A stretch of 64,000 nucleotides of DNA from Polynucleobacter sp. 71A-WALBACH (GTDB taxonomy: Bacteria > Pseudomonadota > Gammaproteobacteria > Burkholderiales > Burkholderiaceae): positions 186,001-250,000 of the forward strand of contig NZ_JACVOP010000002.1 in the NCBI RefSeq assembly GCF_018882365.1, read 5' to 3'. Of the stretch, positions 20,097 through 30,561 are shown piece by piece (positions within the stretch are counted from its first letter, which is position 1; each line of letters begins with the position of its first letter). Below the pieces are notes generated by a model. That model was not told where the DNA came from. It ran no database searches and saw only the letters and a list, made by a program, of their open reading frames with translations. The position numbers and the translations under genes were made by a program.

Positions 20097-20888
20097 ATGA
20101 ACGCCCGCGCCGTCATCGAAACTGCACCGCTACAAGCGCAACTGGGCTACACCTTTAAAAAAATAGAGCTGCTGAATCAAGCTCTCACACATCGTAGCCA
20201 CAGCAAGAAAAATAATGAGCGCCTCGAGTTTTTAGGTGACTCGATTCTCAATTGCGTCGTCGCTGAAATGCTTTATGAGCGTTACTCAGATTTAGATGAG
20301 GGTGACCTTTCTCGTGTTCGGGCTAACTTGGTAAAGCAACAAGCCCTTTATGAAATTGCTCAAACACTCTCGCTATCAGACTATTTACGTCTAGGTGAGG
20401 GTGAATTAAAGAGTGGTGGCTTCCGTCGCCCATCCATTCTGGCTGATACCCTTGAGGCGGTTACTGGCGCCATATTTTTAGATGGCGGCTTTGATGCAGC
20501 AAAGACTTGTTTGCGCAAACTCTATTCTATTATTTTGGCTAATGTTGATCCTAAAACTTTGGGTAAAGACGATAAGACTTTGTTACAGGAGTGTTTGCAG
20601 AGTTATCAATTGCCGCTACCCACCTATAACGTCACGGGTACGACTGGTGCGGCTCATAATCAGCAATTCGAAGTAGAGTGTTTAATACCCAACCTCAAGG
20701 TTGCCGTTAAGGGTGAGGGCGCATCGCGACGTGCTGCTGAGCAGGCTGCAGCAAAGCTAGCTTTAATCTCAGCACTCAAAGCCTTGCCACAAGAGCTGGG
20801 TAAACCCAAAAAGACTCGGTCAGCCAAAAAGAAAGCAGCAAAAAAAGTGGCAACCGAAGAGCAGTTAAATCTTAAGCTGAAGGGCTAA
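20097..20888 (+). CDS. rnc: Ribonuclease III
   Basis: RNase III cuts double-stranded RNA, including the pre-rRNA stems. From the ATG at 20097 the protein has 263 residues: the catalytic domain with [10 protein letters not shown] (Glu41, Asp48) and [15 protein letters not shown] (Asp117, Glu120), a double-stranded RNA-binding domain (about 165-235, ending [15 protein letters not shown]), and a Lys-rich tail. A TTG start 30 bases upstream inside lepB would also be open but is less likely. The order lepB-rnc-era-recO is the standard one. Confidence 0.96.
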   Translation: MNARAVIETAPLQAQLGYTFKKIELLNQALTHRSHSKKNNERLEFLGDSILNCVVAEMLYERYSDLDEGDLSRVRANLVKQQALYEIAQTLSLSDYLRLGEGELKSGGFRRPSILADTLEAVTGAIFLDGGFDAAKTCLRKLYSIILANVDPKTLGKDDKTLLQECLQSYQLPLPTYNVTGTTGAAHNQQFEVECLIPNLKVAVKGEGASRRAAEQAAAKLALISALKALPQELGKPKKTRSAKKKAAKKVATEEQLNLKLKG

Positions 20889-20890
20889 TC

Positions 20891-21829
20891 GTGTTTAGAT
20901 GCGGCACTATCGCCATTGTTGGCCGTCCCAATATGGGCAAATCGACTCTATTGAACGCTTTGGTTGGTCAGAAGATCAGTATTACTTCTCGCAAAGCCCA
21001 AACGACACGCCACCGCATTTTGGGCATCCAAAATCGCGAAGAGGCGCAGTTCATTTTCATTGATACGCCAGGCTTTCAGACGCGCTTAATGAATACCCTC
21101 AACAAGGCATTGAACCGCACAGTCACTACTGCTTTGCAGGATGTCAATGTAGCTTGCTTTGTAGTTGAGGCTGGTTACTTTGGCGAAGATGACAAGAAAG
21201 TACTGCGTTTATTGCCAAATGATTTGCCGGTAGTTCTGGTGCTGAATAAATTAGATCTTTTTAATAGCCGCTTTCAGACGCCTTCAGAGCGTGACCAGGC
21301 CTTGCTTAATTTCATGAAAGAAATGAGTCAGCCTTGGAGTGATTTAGGTGGCCACGAAGATCAAAGTAAATGTGAATTTACTGAGATCGTCCCCATGAGT
21401 GCTAAAAGTCCTGGTGATGTGCAAAGACTATTAGATGTTCTAGAGGGCTATTTGCCTGAAGCGCCGCCGGTATATGACGGCGACACTCTGACGGATCGTA
21501 GTGAGCGATTTTTGGCTGCTGAGATCCTTCGTGAGAAGGTATTCCGCTTTACGGGGGAAGAGTTGCCTTACACCAGCACAGTAGTTATTGATCAGTTCAA
21601 GATGGATGGCAAGATGCGCCGTATTGCTGCGACGATTTTGGTGGACCGCGACAGCCACAAGGCGATGATTATTGGCGCCAAAGGTGAGCGACTCAAGAAG
21701 ATCTCAACCGATGCTCGCATCGATATGGAAAAGCTCTTTGACGGCAAAGTATTCCTTGAGACTTGGGTCAAGGTCAAACGCGGTTGGGCAGATGATCGTG
21801 CTGAATTACGGGCGCAAGGATTAGAGTAA
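20891..21829 (+). CDS. era: GTPase Era
   Basis: Era is an essential GTPase that binds the 3' end of 16S rRNA and assists 30S assembly. The 312-residue protein uses a GTG start two bases after rnc. The G1 loop is GRPNMGKST (most Era proteins have GRPNVGKS), followed by DTPGF, NKLD and SAKSPGD. The C-terminal KH domain shows the [10 protein letters not shown] signature. The tight rnc-era pair is conserved across bacteria. Confidence 0.96.
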   Translation: MFRCGTIAIVGRPNMGKSTLLNALVGQKISITSRKAQTTRHRILGIQNREEAQFIFIDTPGFQTRLMNTLNKALNRTVTTALQDVNVACFVVEAGYFGEDDKKVLRLLPNDLPVVLVLNKLDLFNSRFQTPSERDQALLNFMKEMSQPWSDLGGHEDQSKCEFTEIVPMSAKSPGDVQRLLDVLEGYLPEAPPVYDGDTLTDRSERFLAAEILREKVFRFTGEELPYTSTVVIDQFKMDGKMRRIAATILVDRDSHKAMIIGAKGERLKKISTDARIDMEKLFDGKVFLETWVKVKRGWADDRAELRAQGLE

Positions 21830-21835
21830 CTATTC

Positions 21836-22570
21836 ATGGCTTCCATTCGTGTTGCTGACGAACCTGCTTTTGTATTACACAGTATTCCTTATAAGGAAAC
21901 TAGCTTAATTTTGGACGTCTTTACTCGGCAGCATGGTCGCATGGCCCTGATAGCTAAGGGCGCTAAGCGTCCACATTCGGTGTTACGCCCTGTATTACAG
22001 CGCTTCCAGCCCTTGTTGGTTTCTTGGAGTGGAAAGTCCGAGTTGCGGACTTTAACGAAGTCAGAGTGGGTGGGTGGTACACCCTCTTTAGTGGGTGATG
22101 CATTACTCTGCGGCTTCTATCTCAATGAGTTGCTAGTCAAGTTCCTCGCTCGTGAAGATGATTATGAAAAACTCTATGATCATTACACCGATACGATTTC
22201 TGCCCTGTCTAATCTCGAATTTGAGTCTAAGGGCTTAGAAGAAATTCTGCGACCTTTTGAGCTCACGCTCTTACAAGAGACTGGCTATGCAGCGGCGTTA
22301 GATCGCTGTGTTGAAACTAATAGCGCTCCAATCTCAGATGAGCAGTATGTTTATCAGCCAGAGCGTGGTGTTAGGCCAGCACAAGGCGATGATCCAGGCC
22401 ACTGGCCAGTCTTGAGTGGCAAATCCCTTTTGGCAATCGCAGCGGGAGACTTTTCTGATCAAGAGACGCTTTCTGAAAGTAAGCAGTTAATGCGCTTCTT
22501 GCTGGGCCTGCACCTCCAGGATCAAGTACTCACTACCCGTCAGATTTTGATTGATCTGAAGAAAATCTAG
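21836..22570 (+). CDS. recO: DNA repair protein RecO
   Basis: RecO works with RecR (and RecF) to load RecA onto SSB-coated DNA. The 244-residue protein has the N-terminal OB-fold with the usual LHSIPYKETSLILDVFTR and GRMALIAKGAKRPHS segments, followed by a helical region. The zinc-finger cysteines of some RecO proteins are absent, as in many Proteobacteria. It lies six bases after era and is followed by pdxJ after 12 bases. Confidence 0.93.
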   Translation: MASIRVADEPAFVLHSIPYKETSLILDVFTRQHGRMALIAKGAKRPHSVLRPVLQRFQPLLVSWSGKSELRTLTKSEWVGGTPSLVGDALLCGFYLNELLVKFLAREDDYEKLYDHYTDTISALSNLEFESKGLEEILRPFELTLLQETGYAAALDRCVETNSAPISDEQYVYQPERGVRPAQGDDPGHWPVLSGKSLLAIAAGDFSDQETLSESKQLMRFLLGLHLQDQVLTTRQILIDLKKI

Positions 22571-22582
22571 TAATCTACCTTC

Positions 22583-23326
22583 ATGAATACCCAACCGAAG
22601 CTTGAGCTTGGCATCAATATCGATCACGTAGCGACCTTGCGTAATGCGCGTGGCACCGTCTACCCTGATCCATTAAAGGCTGCACGCTTGGCTGAAGAGT
22701 CTGGTGCCGATTTAATTACCTTACATTTGCGTGAGGATCGTCGCCATATTAAAGATGCAGATTTGATGGCCCTGCGCCCCTTAATTCAGACGCGCATGAA
22801 CTTAGAGTGCGCTGTCACCCCGGAGATGATTAATATCGCCTGTCGGGTTCAGCCACACGATGTTTGCCTAGTTCCTGAAAAGCGTGAAGAAGTGACTACT
22901 GAAGGTGGATTAGATGTCGTGGGTCACTTTGACGCAGTCAAGGTTGCTACCACTCAATTAAAAGCCGCAGGCATACGGGTCTCGCTATTTATCGACCCCG
23001 AAGAAAAACAAATTCAAGCGGCAAAAGATGTTGGCGCTACAGTCATTGAATTACATACTGGTCGCTACGCGGATCTAGTTGGCGATCAACAGAACCAAGA
23101 GCTCGAGCGCATCAGAAAAGCAGCTCAGTTCGGAAAAAGTATTGGTTTGCGAGTGAATGCAGGTCATGGTTTGCATGAGGGAAATGTCATGCTAGTAGCC
23201 GGAATCGCTGAGCTCTCTGAACTCAATATTGGGCATGCAATTGTTGCTGAAGCGCTCTTTAAGGGTTGGCAAAAAGCGATTACCGATATGAAAGCCCTGA
23301 TGGATCAGGGCAGAGCTAACGCTTAA
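22583..23326 (+). CDS. pdxJ: Pyridoxine 5'-phosphate synthase PdxJ
   Basis: PdxJ closes the pyridine ring of vitamin B6 from 1-deoxyxylulose 5-phosphate and the PdxA product. The 247-residue TIM barrel starts [17 protein letters not shown], a signature of the family, and has [17 protein letters not shown] and NAGHGL motifs carrying the phosphate and substrate-binding residues. It is followed by acpS after 15 bp, as in E. coli. Confidence 0.97.
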   Translation: MNTQPKLELGINIDHVATLRNARGTVYPDPLKAARLAEESGADLITLHLREDRRHIKDADLMALRPLIQTRMNLECAVTPEMINIACRVQPHDVCLVPEKREEVTTEGGLDVVGHFDAVKVATTQLKAAGIRVSLFIDPEEKQIQAAKDVGATVIELHTGRYADLVGDQQNQELERIRKAAQFGKSIGLRVNAGHGLHEGNVMLVAGIAELSELNIGHAIVAEALFKGWQKAITDMKALMDQGRANA

Positions 23327-23341
23327 TAGATTGCAGACCAG

Positions 23342-23734
23342 ATGATCATCGGAATTGGCACAGACATTTTGCAGATTGAGCGGCTTCAAGCTGCTTATGA
23401 TCGTACCAACGGCCGCTTAGCTGAAAAAATCCTGGGACCAGATGAGATGATGGTCTTCAAGCAACGTTTAGCCAGAAATCACAAGCGAGGCATTGCTTTC
23501 TTGGCAACGCGCTTTGCTGCCAAAGAAGCATTCTCCAAAGCCATTGGCTTGGGGATGAGAATGCCGATGACTTGGCGTTCCCTGCAAACATTGAATGAGC
23601 CTAGTGGCAAGCCGGTTACCTCGTATTTGGGCGCACTCGCTCAGTTTATGCAAGAGCGAAATTGGGATGCCCAAGTCACCGTAAGTGATGAGCAGGATAT
23701 GGCTATTGCCCACGTCATTGTGGTTCAGAAGTAA
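23342..23734 (+). CDS. acpS: Holo-acyl carrier protein synthase AcpS
   Basis: AcpS attaches 4'-phosphopantetheine to the acyl carrier protein made at 14301. The 130-residue protein begins [14 protein letters not shown], with the metal-binding Asp, and has [12 protein letters not shown], the family's second motif. Length is typical. It completes a pdxJ-acpS pair and is followed by nagZ after 28 bp. Confidence 0.96.
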   Translation: MIIGIGTDILQIERLQAAYDRTNGRLAEKILGPDEMMVFKQRLARNHKRGIAFLATRFAAKEAFSKAIGLGMRMPMTWRSLQTLNEPSGKPVTSYLGALAQFMQERNWDAQVTVSDEQDMAIAHVIVVQK

Positions 23735-23762
23735 TCAACATCATTAACTGTGTGAGGAATAC

Positions 23763-24845
23763 ATGAGTAAGTCGACTATGAAGCCAGGCCCAATTACTTT
23801 AGATGTCGTTGGTCTAGAGTTAAACGCTGAAGATCGTCGTCGTATCTTGCATCCCCTCACTGGTGGTGTGATTTTATTTGGTAGAAATTTTGCCAATCGC
23901 AAGCAGCTCACCAAACTGACTGCGGAAATTAAAAAACTTCGCTCTGATGTCCTGATCTCGATTGACCATGAAGGCGGACGAGTGCAGCGCTGCAGAACTG
24001 ATGGTTTTATCCATCTACCTGCTATGCGCAAGCTAGGTGAACTCTGGGGATCTAAAAATAAATCGACTCATGCCGCTGAGTCCGCTGCTATTGCTATTGC
24101 TATGGCAGCAGCTACTGCCTGTGGATATGTCCTAGCTGCCGAATTGCGAGCTTGTGGTGTGGACTTTAGTTTTACTCCGGTATTAGATTTAGATTTTGGT
24201 CGCAGCGGTGTGATTGGTGATCGTGCATTTAGTCGCGATCCACAAATTACCTTTGCATTAGCTAAGAGCTTAAATGAAGGCCTACGCCTTGCAGGTATGG
24301 CCAACTGTGGCAAGCACTTTCCAGGTCATGGTTGGGCGGAGGCGGATTCTCATGTGGCAATTCCAGTGGATGAGCGTTCCCTCAAGCAAATTTTAAATGA
24401 TGATGCCAAGCCGTATGAGTGGTTAGATTTGAGCTTAACTGCAGTCATGCCAGCGCACGTCATTTATCCTAAAGTAGATCAGAATCCAGCAGGCTTTTCT
24501 AAGGTTTGGTTGCATTCTATTTTGCGTCAAGAATTAGGCTTTGAAGGCGTCATCTTTAGCGACGATCTCTCGATGGAGGGTGCTAGTGTTGCGGGCTCCG
24601 TTGTCAAGGGTGCCAATATGGCACTGGAGGCGGGATGTGATGCGGTATTGATTTGTAATCGTCCGGATTTAGCGGATCAATTACTTAATGGGCTCAAAGT
24701 TTCCAAGGCAAAACAAGCGGAGTCGGCTGTTCGATTGAACCGTTTGATGCCTACTGCTTTAGCTCCAACATGGGAAGAGTTGCAGTCTGAGGCGCAATAC
24801 CAACATGCTAAAGGTTTGCTTCAGCAGTTAAAGCTCATTCTCTAA
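23763..24845 (+). CDS. nagZ: Beta-N-acetylhexosaminidase NagZ
   Basis: NagZ removes N-acetylglucosamine from muropeptides in the cytoplasm during cell-wall recycling. The 360-residue glycoside hydrolase family 3 protein shows KHFPGHG with the following SHVAIP catalytic His-Asp loop region, and the nucleophile Asp in FSDDLSMEGA. A TGAGGA ribosome site precedes the ATG at 23763. It ends one base before the stop codon of the convergent GNAT gene, so the two messages must overlap at their 3' ends. Confidence 0.95.
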   Translation: MSKSTMKPGPITLDVVGLELNAEDRRRILHPLTGGVILFGRNFANRKQLTKLTAEIKKLRSDVLISIDHEGGRVQRCRTDGFIHLPAMRKLGELWGSKNKSTHAAESAAIAIAMAAATACGYVLAAELRACGVDFSFTPVLDLDFGRSGVIGDRAFSRDPQITFALAKSLNEGLRLAGMANCGKHFPGHGWAEADSHVAIPVDERSLKQILNDDAKPYEWLDLSLTAVMPAHVIYPKVDQNPAGFSKVWLHSILRQELGFEGVIFSDDLSMEGASVAGSVVKGANMALEAGCDAVLICNRPDLADQLLNGLKVSKAKQAESAVRLNRLMPTALAPTWEELQSEAQYQHAKGLLQQLKLIL

Positions 24846-24846
24846 A

Positions 24847-25866
24847 TTACCTCTTTGCTTTTTGGGAGGCCTTTTGCCATTCTGAGACAACATACGCTTT
24901 GATGCTCTCGCCTTCAGGGCGGGCGCAAACAATTTCACTTGGGTTGATGGTTTGATTAATTTTTTGCAAACGCAAGATATCGCCATTAACCGAATAGCTT
25001 GGAATCCAAGAGCCCCAAACAAACCCCATTTTTTCTAACTCTATATGGGCCTGGGCTGCAGACTCTTGATTGATGGGGAGATCCAAGTAAATTGAAGCCA
25101 GATTTTGGTGGCTTAAATTTTCAAGCTCTTGATTTAGAGATGGCATGAAGTCTGCTCCAATATGTTGGACCTTCAAGTGCGCAGTTTGAATTGACTGATT
25201 GATTTCAGTCAGAGATTGCGTTTTACCAATGCCATCTACGACGGGATGCAAGATAGTGCGCTCAAGGTTGACCTTGCTGGCTATGTTACGCACTAGTTTG
25301 GCATGGTGAGGTGGAATGTAAATATGCTGCGATGTTTCCCTGAGGGGAAGGTAAAGCGTGAGGAGCGACATCCGAGTATCGGAGAAATTTTCAAGTCCCT
25401 GCATGTGAATTGTAGAGGGGCTGGCACCAAGTAATACTCCCGTTTCCTTGGCCCCAAAGGTAATCATTTCATGTTGGCTGTATGGGTGATTGGTAACGCA
25501 TTCCGTCCAGAAGCCAACCAAATTGAGTTCATTCGCTAGCTCGATTCGTTTTTTTGCCATTAACTCTGCAATATGATGACCTCGATAATCTGGGTCAACA
25601 ATCATTTTTCCCGCTTCTGGAGAGGTGTTGTCAGCGCCGTCAAAAGTTAAGGCGCAATGTCCAATGATGTGCCCATCCTGATGTCGGGCAATGATCGAGT
25701 GCATTAATCCGCTTTCTATGGTCTCCCTTAATTGCTCTGGATCGTACATGAGTGAATTTGGATAGCTGTCACCATAGCAGCAACGAACACAGTCAATCAG
25801 ATGGGGTATGTCATCCGCCTTCAGAATTTGAATGTCTGGTGGGTTATCCATATTCATCATATCCAT
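24847..25866 (-). CDS. GNAT-family acetyltransferase domain protein, function unknown
   Basis: A 339-residue protein whose first half (about 12-165) is a GNAT N-acetyltransferase domain: IGHCAL strand, then the acetyl-CoA loop region DPDYRGHHIAELM. The second half (about 170-320) has no recognised motif; it could be a degenerate second GNAT domain, since it ends in LEKMGFVWGSWIP, similar in pattern to GNAT beta strands. Substrate unknown. Three ATG codons at the start (residues 1, 3, 4 and again 6) leave the exact start open. It follows efp on the minus strand, but a terminator lies between them. Confidence 0.7.
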   Translation of the reverse strand: MDMMNMDNPPDIQILKADDIPHLIDCVRCCYGDSYPNSLMYDPEQLRETIESGLMHSIIARHQDGHIIGHCALTFDGADNTSPEAGKMIVDPDYRGHHIAELMAKKRIELANELNLVGFWTECVTNHPYSQHEMITFGAKETGVLLGASPSTIHMQGLENFSDTRMSLLTLYLPLRETSQHIYIPPHHAKLVRNIASKVNLERTILHPVVDGIGKTQSLTEINQSIQTAHLKVQHIGADFMPSLNQELENLSHQNLASIYLDLPINQESAAQAHIELEKMGFVWGSWIPSYSVNGDILRLQKINQTINPSEIVCARPEGESIKAYVVSEWQKASQKAKR

Positions 25867-25900
25867 TTGATTTATTCGCCTGTGTTCATTGGGAAATAAA

Positions 25901-25924
25901 AAAAGCCCGGCAGGCCGGGCTTTT
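25901..25924. terminator. Strong hairpin terminator between efp and the GNAT gene
   Basis: GCCCGG/CCGGGC arms with flanking A and T runs make a hairpin that can terminate in both directions. On the minus strand it ends efp transcription 20 bases after the efp stop. It also sits just upstream of the GNAT gene, which must therefore have its own promoter or depend on read-through. Confidence 0.9.
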
Positions 25925-25943
25925 ACTTATCGAGCGAACTAAT

Positions 25944-26504
25944 TTAGTTAGCTCGGCTACGATATTCACCGGTACGAGTATCGATTTCGATCTTATCACC
26001 AGTATTGCAGAAAAGTGGAACTTGCAATTCAAAGCCAGTAGCCAATTTTGCAGTCTTCAATACTTTGCCTGAGCTGGTATCCCCTTTAACTGCTGGCTCT
26101 GTGTAAATGATTTCACGAACTAATGAGTTTGGCATGGCTACTGAAAGCGCTTTACCTTCGTAGAACACTACTTCACAAGGCATGCTTTCTTCGAGGTAGT
26201 GCAATGCATCACCCATGAACTCAGCTTCAACTTCGTACTGGTTATAGTCGCCATCCATAAATACATACATAGGATCTGCGAAGTAAGAGTAGGTGCAATC
26301 TTTCTTGTCTAATATCACCACATCAAACTTGTCATCCGCCTTGAATACGCCTTCGTTAGGCGCACCAGTTAACAAGTTTTTGAATTTCATTTTCACAACA
26401 GAGGAGTTACGGCCAGAGCGGCTGTATTCTGCTTTTAAAACGACCATGGCATCAGTGCCGATCATTACTACGTTACCAACGCGGAGTTCTTGTGCTGTTT
26501 TCAT
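25944..26504 (-). CDS. efp: Elongation factor P (arginine-32 type)
   Basis: EF-P helps ribosomes through polyproline stretches. The 186-residue protein has the three-domain EF-P pattern. The tip residue is Arg32 (SRSGRNSS), not Lys, which marks the subfamily activated by arginine rhamnosylation. The matching enzyme EarP is encoded just upstream on the same strand, 87 bp away, as in other bacteria with this system. An intrinsic terminator follows the gene. Confidence 0.97.
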   Translation of the reverse strand: MKTAQELRVGNVVMIGTDAMVVLKAEYSRSGRNSSVVKMKFKNLLTGAPNEGVFKADDKFDVVILDKKDCTYSYFADPMYVFMDGDYNQYEVEAEFMGDALHYLEESMPCEVVFYEGKALSVAMPNSLVREIIYTEPAVKGDTSSGKVLKTAKLATGFELQVPLFCNTGDKIEIDTRTGEYRSRAN

Positions 26505-26591
26505 CTTGCTATTCCTGGGTGCAGAGCTGATTTTCTGCGGTTTTTATCAAAAACAAGATTGTAACCGCCCGCAGGCTAATTTTGCTGAGGA

Positions 26592-27671
26592 TCAGGCTAC
26601 AAAGCCCATTAGACGGGCAGCTAGTCCACCATCCGCTTGTTTTTCAAGTAAATCAGCTCGCCAAGCCTTGGAATGGGTCTTCCAGCTGTCAATGGATTGA
26701 TACCACTCGCTAGGCATCGCCCAAGTCATGGCGGCAATGACAGCGTGTTTAAGCTCTTGTGAGGCCTCTTCAAGATAGAGGTCTAAAAACGCGGCTAACT
26801 TGGTTTCGTGAGCGCGATCTTCTTGAGGGTAAATGTGCCAAATAAAGGGCCTGCCTGCTATCTGTGCCCGGACAAAAGAGTCTTCACCTCGAACAATATT
26901 GAAGTCACATTGCGAAAGAACCCAATCGTATTCATCCTGAGAAATAAAGGGTATCGAGAACAGCTGAATTGAATCGGGCATAGGGAGCGTCTTAGTAGGA
27001 TGGCCAGAACTCAACTGCAATTGCTCAAGTTGACCATGGGTCAGCACGATGTCGAAGTTTTCATCTAGGGTTGCCAGATCCTCGAGCCATTTCAGCAGTG
27101 GTGCGCCTGGGTAGCAAAAGACACTAATTCGTTTTGTGTTAGGGCGCAGTTTTGACCAAGTCGCCTTTAGGCTTTCTGGAACCAATCGTTCGGTCTGGAG
27201 CGCATCTTTCGGAATTGGATCAATCAGGATGCCACCTGCATTCTTCTGGAATCCTGGAAAGAAAAAGTATTTTGGAATGCCATGCGCCTGAGGCGATGCT
27301 TTCTGGTGAAAGTCCAAAATCCAAGGTTCTGCGCTTAGGTACTCTAAATTGATGATGAGCGGTTTTTTGGGGGCAATCAGCAGTCCGGTAAGGTAGCGCT
27401 CTGGAAGCTCGCATCCAAAGGCCTCGATCACCACATCGGGCGCCACTACTGGATGGCGACTATTGTTATGACTCGCCTCCCAGGGCTGGATGTCGATACG
27501 GCGCTTGATTTCGGGGTCTACCCCAGAAGCGAGTAAATTAAGGGTTGGCAGATCGTCACAGAAAATGCGTACGTCCTGGCCATGAAGACTTGTTAAGCTT
27601 CTTGCTAGGCGCCAGCAAACACCGGCATCACCATAGTTGTCTACGATTTGACAGAAAATATCCCAACGCAT
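26592..27671 (-). CDS. earP: EF-P arginine rhamnosyltransferase EarP
   Basis: EarP transfers rhamnose from dTDP-rhamnose to Arg32 of EF-P. The protein starts with [21 protein letters not shown], where the two Asp residues of VDNYGD are the known catalytic and substrate-binding pair, and it has the C-terminal [10 protein letters not shown] motif with the nucleotide-sugar-contacting Glu. I use the ATG at 27671 (359 residues). A TTG two codons upstream would give the residue numbering of pseudomonad EarP. The ATG lies in the same CATG as the start codon of uvrC on the other strand. dTDP-rhamnose synthesis genes are not in the window. Confidence 0.94.
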   Translation of the reverse strand: MRWDIFCQIVDNYGDAGVCWRLARSLTSLHGQDVRIFCDDLPTLNLLASGVDPEIKRRIDIQPWEASHNNSRHPVVAPDVVIEAFGCELPERYLTGLLIAPKKPLIINLEYLSAEPWILDFHQKASPQAHGIPKYFFFPGFQKNAGGILIDPIPKDALQTERLVPESLKATWSKLRPNTKRISVFCYPGAPLLKWLEDLATLDENFDIVLTHGQLEQLQLSSGHPTKTLPMPDSIQLFSIPFISQDEYDWVLSQCDFNIVRGEDSFVRAQIAGRPFIWHIYPQEDRAHETKLAAFLDLYLEEASQELKHAVIAAMTWAMPSEWYQSIDSWKTHSKAWRADLLEKQADGGLAARLMGFVA

Positions 27672-29610
27672 GAGCAATTCGCTTTTTGAAACCCTTCAGC
27701 AGGATGTTAAACGGCTACCCGGATTGCCGGGGGTATATCGCTTCTTTGATGAGGCAGGACATATTCTGTATGTCGGTAAAGCGCGCAACCTCAAAAAGCG
27801 TGTATCAAGTTACTTTCAGCGAACTCAGCTTTCTCCGCGAATAGAGCTGATGGTGGGAAAAATCGCCCGCTATGAAACAACAGTAACACGCTCAGAAACC
27901 GAAGCCTTAATTTTAGAGAACAATCTCATTAAGGAGTTAGCTCCCCCATTCAATATTCTCTTTAGGGATGATAAGTCTTATCCCTATGTCATGTTGACGG
28001 GGCACCAGTTCCCGCGCTTAGCCTCCTATCGTGGAAAGGTCGATAAGCGCAATCACTACTTTGGGCCATTTCCTAATTCATGGGCGGTTCGTAATAGCGT
28101 GCAGATTTTGCAAAAGGTCTTTCGTTTGAGAACTTGCGAAGACTCTGTTTTTAAAAACCGTAGCCGTCCTTGTTTACTCCATCAAATTCATCGTTGTAGC
28201 GCGCCGTGCGTTGGCCGTCTCAGCATAGAGCAGTATGGACAAGACGTCGCTCAGGCAACACGTTTTTTAGAAGGTGATCATAGTCGCGTGCTTTCTGAGC
28301 TTGAAAAGAAAATGCATGCCTACAGCGATGCCATGGAATTTGAAATGGCCGCAGTCTTAAGAGACCGAATTGCTGATCTCTCTAGCGTCTTGCAACAACA
28401 GTCAATGGATACCGTTGCGGATGGCGAGGGTGATGTGGATGTCATTGCCGTCGCTCAAATGGAGGGTGTGGTTTGTGTCAATTTAGCGATGATTCGGGGC
28501 GGCCGCCATTTGGGTGATCGCGCTTATTTCCCCAAAGGGTTGCGCTCAAGCTCAGGAGAGCTGCCACCGCCTGCAGAAATCTTGGAAGCATTTATTGCTC
28601 AGCATTATTTGGAGGAGAAGTCAGGTGACGGGGAAGCGACTACCAATTTGATTCCACCGGTACTCATCCTCAATCACCCCTTGAGAAAACTGGTTGATGA
28701 TATTGCGGCGCCAGAAGAAATCATTGAGGATATTTCTGAGCAATTGGCTCCAGAGGGTTTGCATGATTTACTAAATGCGCAGGCTGGTAAGCGTGTTACG
28801 TTCCTTCATCAACCACAGGGCCAGAGACGGCATTGGTTGGCCATGGCTGAAGGTAATGCCAAGATTGCCATAGCGAAGCGTTTGGTTGAGACGGGCGGGC
28901 AACTAGCAAGAGCGCGAGCATTGGCTGATGTCCTCGCTTTGGAGTTAGAAAGTCTTGAGCAACTTCGCATTGAATGTTTTGACATTAGCCATACTTCTGG
29001 TGAGGCCACACAAGCTTCTTGTGTGGTGTATTCCAAAAATACGATGCAGCCTAGTGAATATCGCCGTTTTAATATCAATGACATTACGCCCGGCGATGAC
29101 TACGCTGCAATGCGTCAGGTCTTACAACGCCGTTATGCAAACTTTCAAGAGCTGCCTATTGAAAAGATGCCTCAAGTTATTTTGATCGATGGCGGTAAAG
29201 GTCAAGTTGAGATGGCAAGGCAAGTTCTCTCTGAATTCGGTATGGACATTGGACTCATTGTTGGCGTTGCCAAAGGGGAGGGCCGCAAGGTAGGTCTTGA
29301 AACGCTCATCTTTGCAGATGGGCGAAAGTCGCTTGAACTAGGCATTGATAGCGCGGCTTTGTTGTTGGTTGCGCAGATACGTGATGAAGCACATCGCTTT
29401 GCAATCACCGGTATGCGGGCTAAGCGGGCAAAAGCCCGAACAGTTTCCCAGTTAGAAGAGATTGAGGGAATAGGGGCTAAACGGCGTCAAAAATTACTCG
29501 CTCGGTTTGGGGGTTTGCGCGGCGTATCCAATGCCACTATCGAAGAGCTCTCTACCGTGGAGGGAATATCTACCGCATTGGCTGAGCAAATCTACAGGCA
29601 GCTCCATTGA
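27670..29610 (+). CDS. uvrC: Excinuclease ABC subunit C (UvrC)
   Basis: UvrC makes both incisions in nucleotide excision repair. The 646-residue protein has the N-terminal GIY-YIG nuclease (about 15-100, LPGVYRFFD and ILYVGKA), a Cys-rich segment, the UVR domain for UvrB contact (about 205-240), the RNase H-like endonuclease (about 400-540, [11 protein letters not shown] and [10 protein letters not shown]) and C-terminal helix-hairpin-helix repeats ([14 protein letters not shown]). Its ATG overlaps the divergent earP start. No LexA-type box is evident directly upstream. Confidence 0.96.
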   Translation: MSNSLFETLQQDVKRLPGLPGVYRFFDEAGHILYVGKARNLKKRVSSYFQRTQLSPRIELMVGKIARYETTVTRSETEALILENNLIKELAPPFNILFRDDKSYPYVMLTGHQFPRLASYRGKVDKRNHYFGPFPNSWAVRNSVQILQKVFRLRTCEDSVFKNRSRPCLLHQIHRCSAPCVGRLSIEQYGQDVAQATRFLEGDHSRVLSELEKKMHAYSDAMEFEMAAVLRDRIADLSSVLQQQSMDTVADGEGDVDVIAVAQMEGVVCVNLAMIRGGRHLGDRAYFPKGLRSSSGELPPPAEILEAFIAQHYLEEKSGDGEATTNLIPPVLILNHPLRKLVDDIAAPEEIIEDISEQLAPEGLHDLLNAQAGKRVTFLHQPQGQRRHWLAMAEGNAKIAIAKRLVETGGQLARARALADVLALELESLEQLRIECFDISHTSGEATQASCVVYSKNTMQPSEYRRFNINDITPGDDYAAMRQVLQRRYANFQELPIEKMPQVILIDGGKGQVEMARQVLSEFGMDIGLIVGVAKGEGRKVGLETLIFADGRKSLELGIDSAALLLVAQIRDEAHRFAITGMRAKRAKARTVSQLEEIEGIGAKRRQKLLARFGGLRGVSNATIEELSTVEGISTALAEQIYRQLH

Positions 29611-29646
29611 TTTCCCAGTGCGTCTGCATTAGTTTATGCTTGAGCC

Positions 29647-30222
29647 ATGCCTTTTAATCTGCCTATCGCCCTGACCTGGTTGCGCGTTGCCGCAATTCCG
29701 CTGGTCGTCGCAGTATTTTATTTACCCAATGGTTGGCTAACTCCCTTCGACAAGAACCTCATAGCTACCGTGATTTTTGTTTTTGCAGCCATCACCGATT
29801 GGCTAGATGGATTTTTGGCCAGACGCATGAAGCAAGAATCGGCATTTGGCCAATTCTTAGATCCTGTTGCAGATAAATTAATTGTTGCCGCTTCATTGCT
29901 CGTGCTGCTCAATATGGATCGAGTCCAAGTTTGGGTAGCCCTCATCATTATTGGGCGTGAAATTACCATCTCAGCACTAAGAGAGTGGATGGCACTCTTG
30001 GGCGCTGGAAAAAGTGTTGCTGTGCACATGGTTGGAAAGTTAAAAACCACCGCCCAACTCGTAGCCATTCCATTTTTATTGTTAAACGACACTTTATTTG
30101 GATGGTTGAATTGCGCGCAAGTGGGTACCTGGCTCATCTGGATTGCATCCTTTTTGACTCTTTGGTCGATGTTTTATTACATGAAAAAAGCTTTACCCCA
30201 GCTGGTTGATAAAGCGCAGTAA
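29647..30222 (+). CDS. pgsA: CDP-diacylglycerol--glycerol-3-phosphate 3-phosphatidyltransferase PgsA
   Basis: PgsA makes phosphatidylglycerol phosphate, the precursor of phosphatidylglycerol and cardiolipin. The 191-residue membrane protein has the CDP-alcohol phosphotransferase signature as DWLDGFLARR followed by GQFLDPVADK, giving the D-G-A-R-G-D-D pattern, and several transmembrane helices. It follows uvrC after 36 bp, the same pairing as in E. coli and most Proteobacteria. Confidence 0.95.
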   Translation: MPFNLPIALTWLRVAAIPLVVAVFYLPNGWLTPFDKNLIATVIFVFAAITDWLDGFLARRMKQESAFGQFLDPVADKLIVAASLLVLLNMDRVQVWVALIIIGREITISALREWMALLGAGKSVAVHMVGKLKTTAQLVAIPFLLLNDTLFGWLNCAQVGTWLIWIASFLTLWSMFYYMKKALPQLVDKAQ

Positions 30223-30338
30223 GGCCTCCAAACCCAGGGCTGATAAGGGTTGGGCGTAAACATGAACCCTGCCATTTCCAATCTTCACTACAAATAATGC
30301 GTCCTCTCAAATTGTTTGTTAAACTACTGCCCTGTTAT

Positions 30339-30414
30339 GCGGGAATAGCTCAGCTGGTAGAGCGATACCTTGCCAAGGTATAGGTCGGGAGTTCGAACCT
30401 CCTTTCCCGCTCCA
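30339..30414 (+). tRNA. tRNA-Gly (GCC)
   Basis: A 76-base cloverleaf. The acceptor arms are GCGGGAA and TTCCCGC, the anticodon loop is TTGCCAA closed by ATACC/GGTAT, and the T loop is TTCGAAC. The 3' CCA is encoded. The anticodon GCC reads GGC and GGU glycine codons. It is followed directly by a terminator-like hairpin and then tRNA-Cys. Confidence 0.97.
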
Positions 30415-30420
30415 AGTTCG

Positions 30421-30450
30421 ATGGGAAGCCCTCAAAAGCTTCCCATTTTT
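30421..30450 (+). terminator. Terminator-like hairpin between tRNA-Gly and tRNA-Cys
   Basis: ATGGGAAGC (30421-30429) pairs with GCTTCCCAT (30438-30446) across an eight-base loop and runs into five Ts. It begins seven bases after the tRNA-Gly CCA. Either tRNA-Gly is terminated here, or the hairpin is a processing spacer in a two-tRNA transcript. Confidence 0.8.
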
Positions 30451-30463
30451 GATTCAAGCATAT

Positions 30464-30537
30464 GGCGCGTTGGCCGAGTGGTTAGGCAGGAGCCTGCAAA
30501 GCTTCGTACGGGGGTTCGATTCCCTCACGCGCCTCCA
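30464..30537 (+). tRNA. tRNA-Cys (GCA)
   Basis: A 74-base cloverleaf. Acceptor arms are GGCGCGT and ACGCGCC, the anticodon loop is CTGCAAA closed by GGAGC/GCTTC, and the T loop is TTCGATT. The 3' CCA is encoded. Anticodon GCA reads both cysteine codons. It lies 49 bases after tRNA-Gly, beyond a terminator-like hairpin. Confidence 0.97.
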
Positions 30538-30561
30538 GTAATTTAGATTGATTACCAGGGC

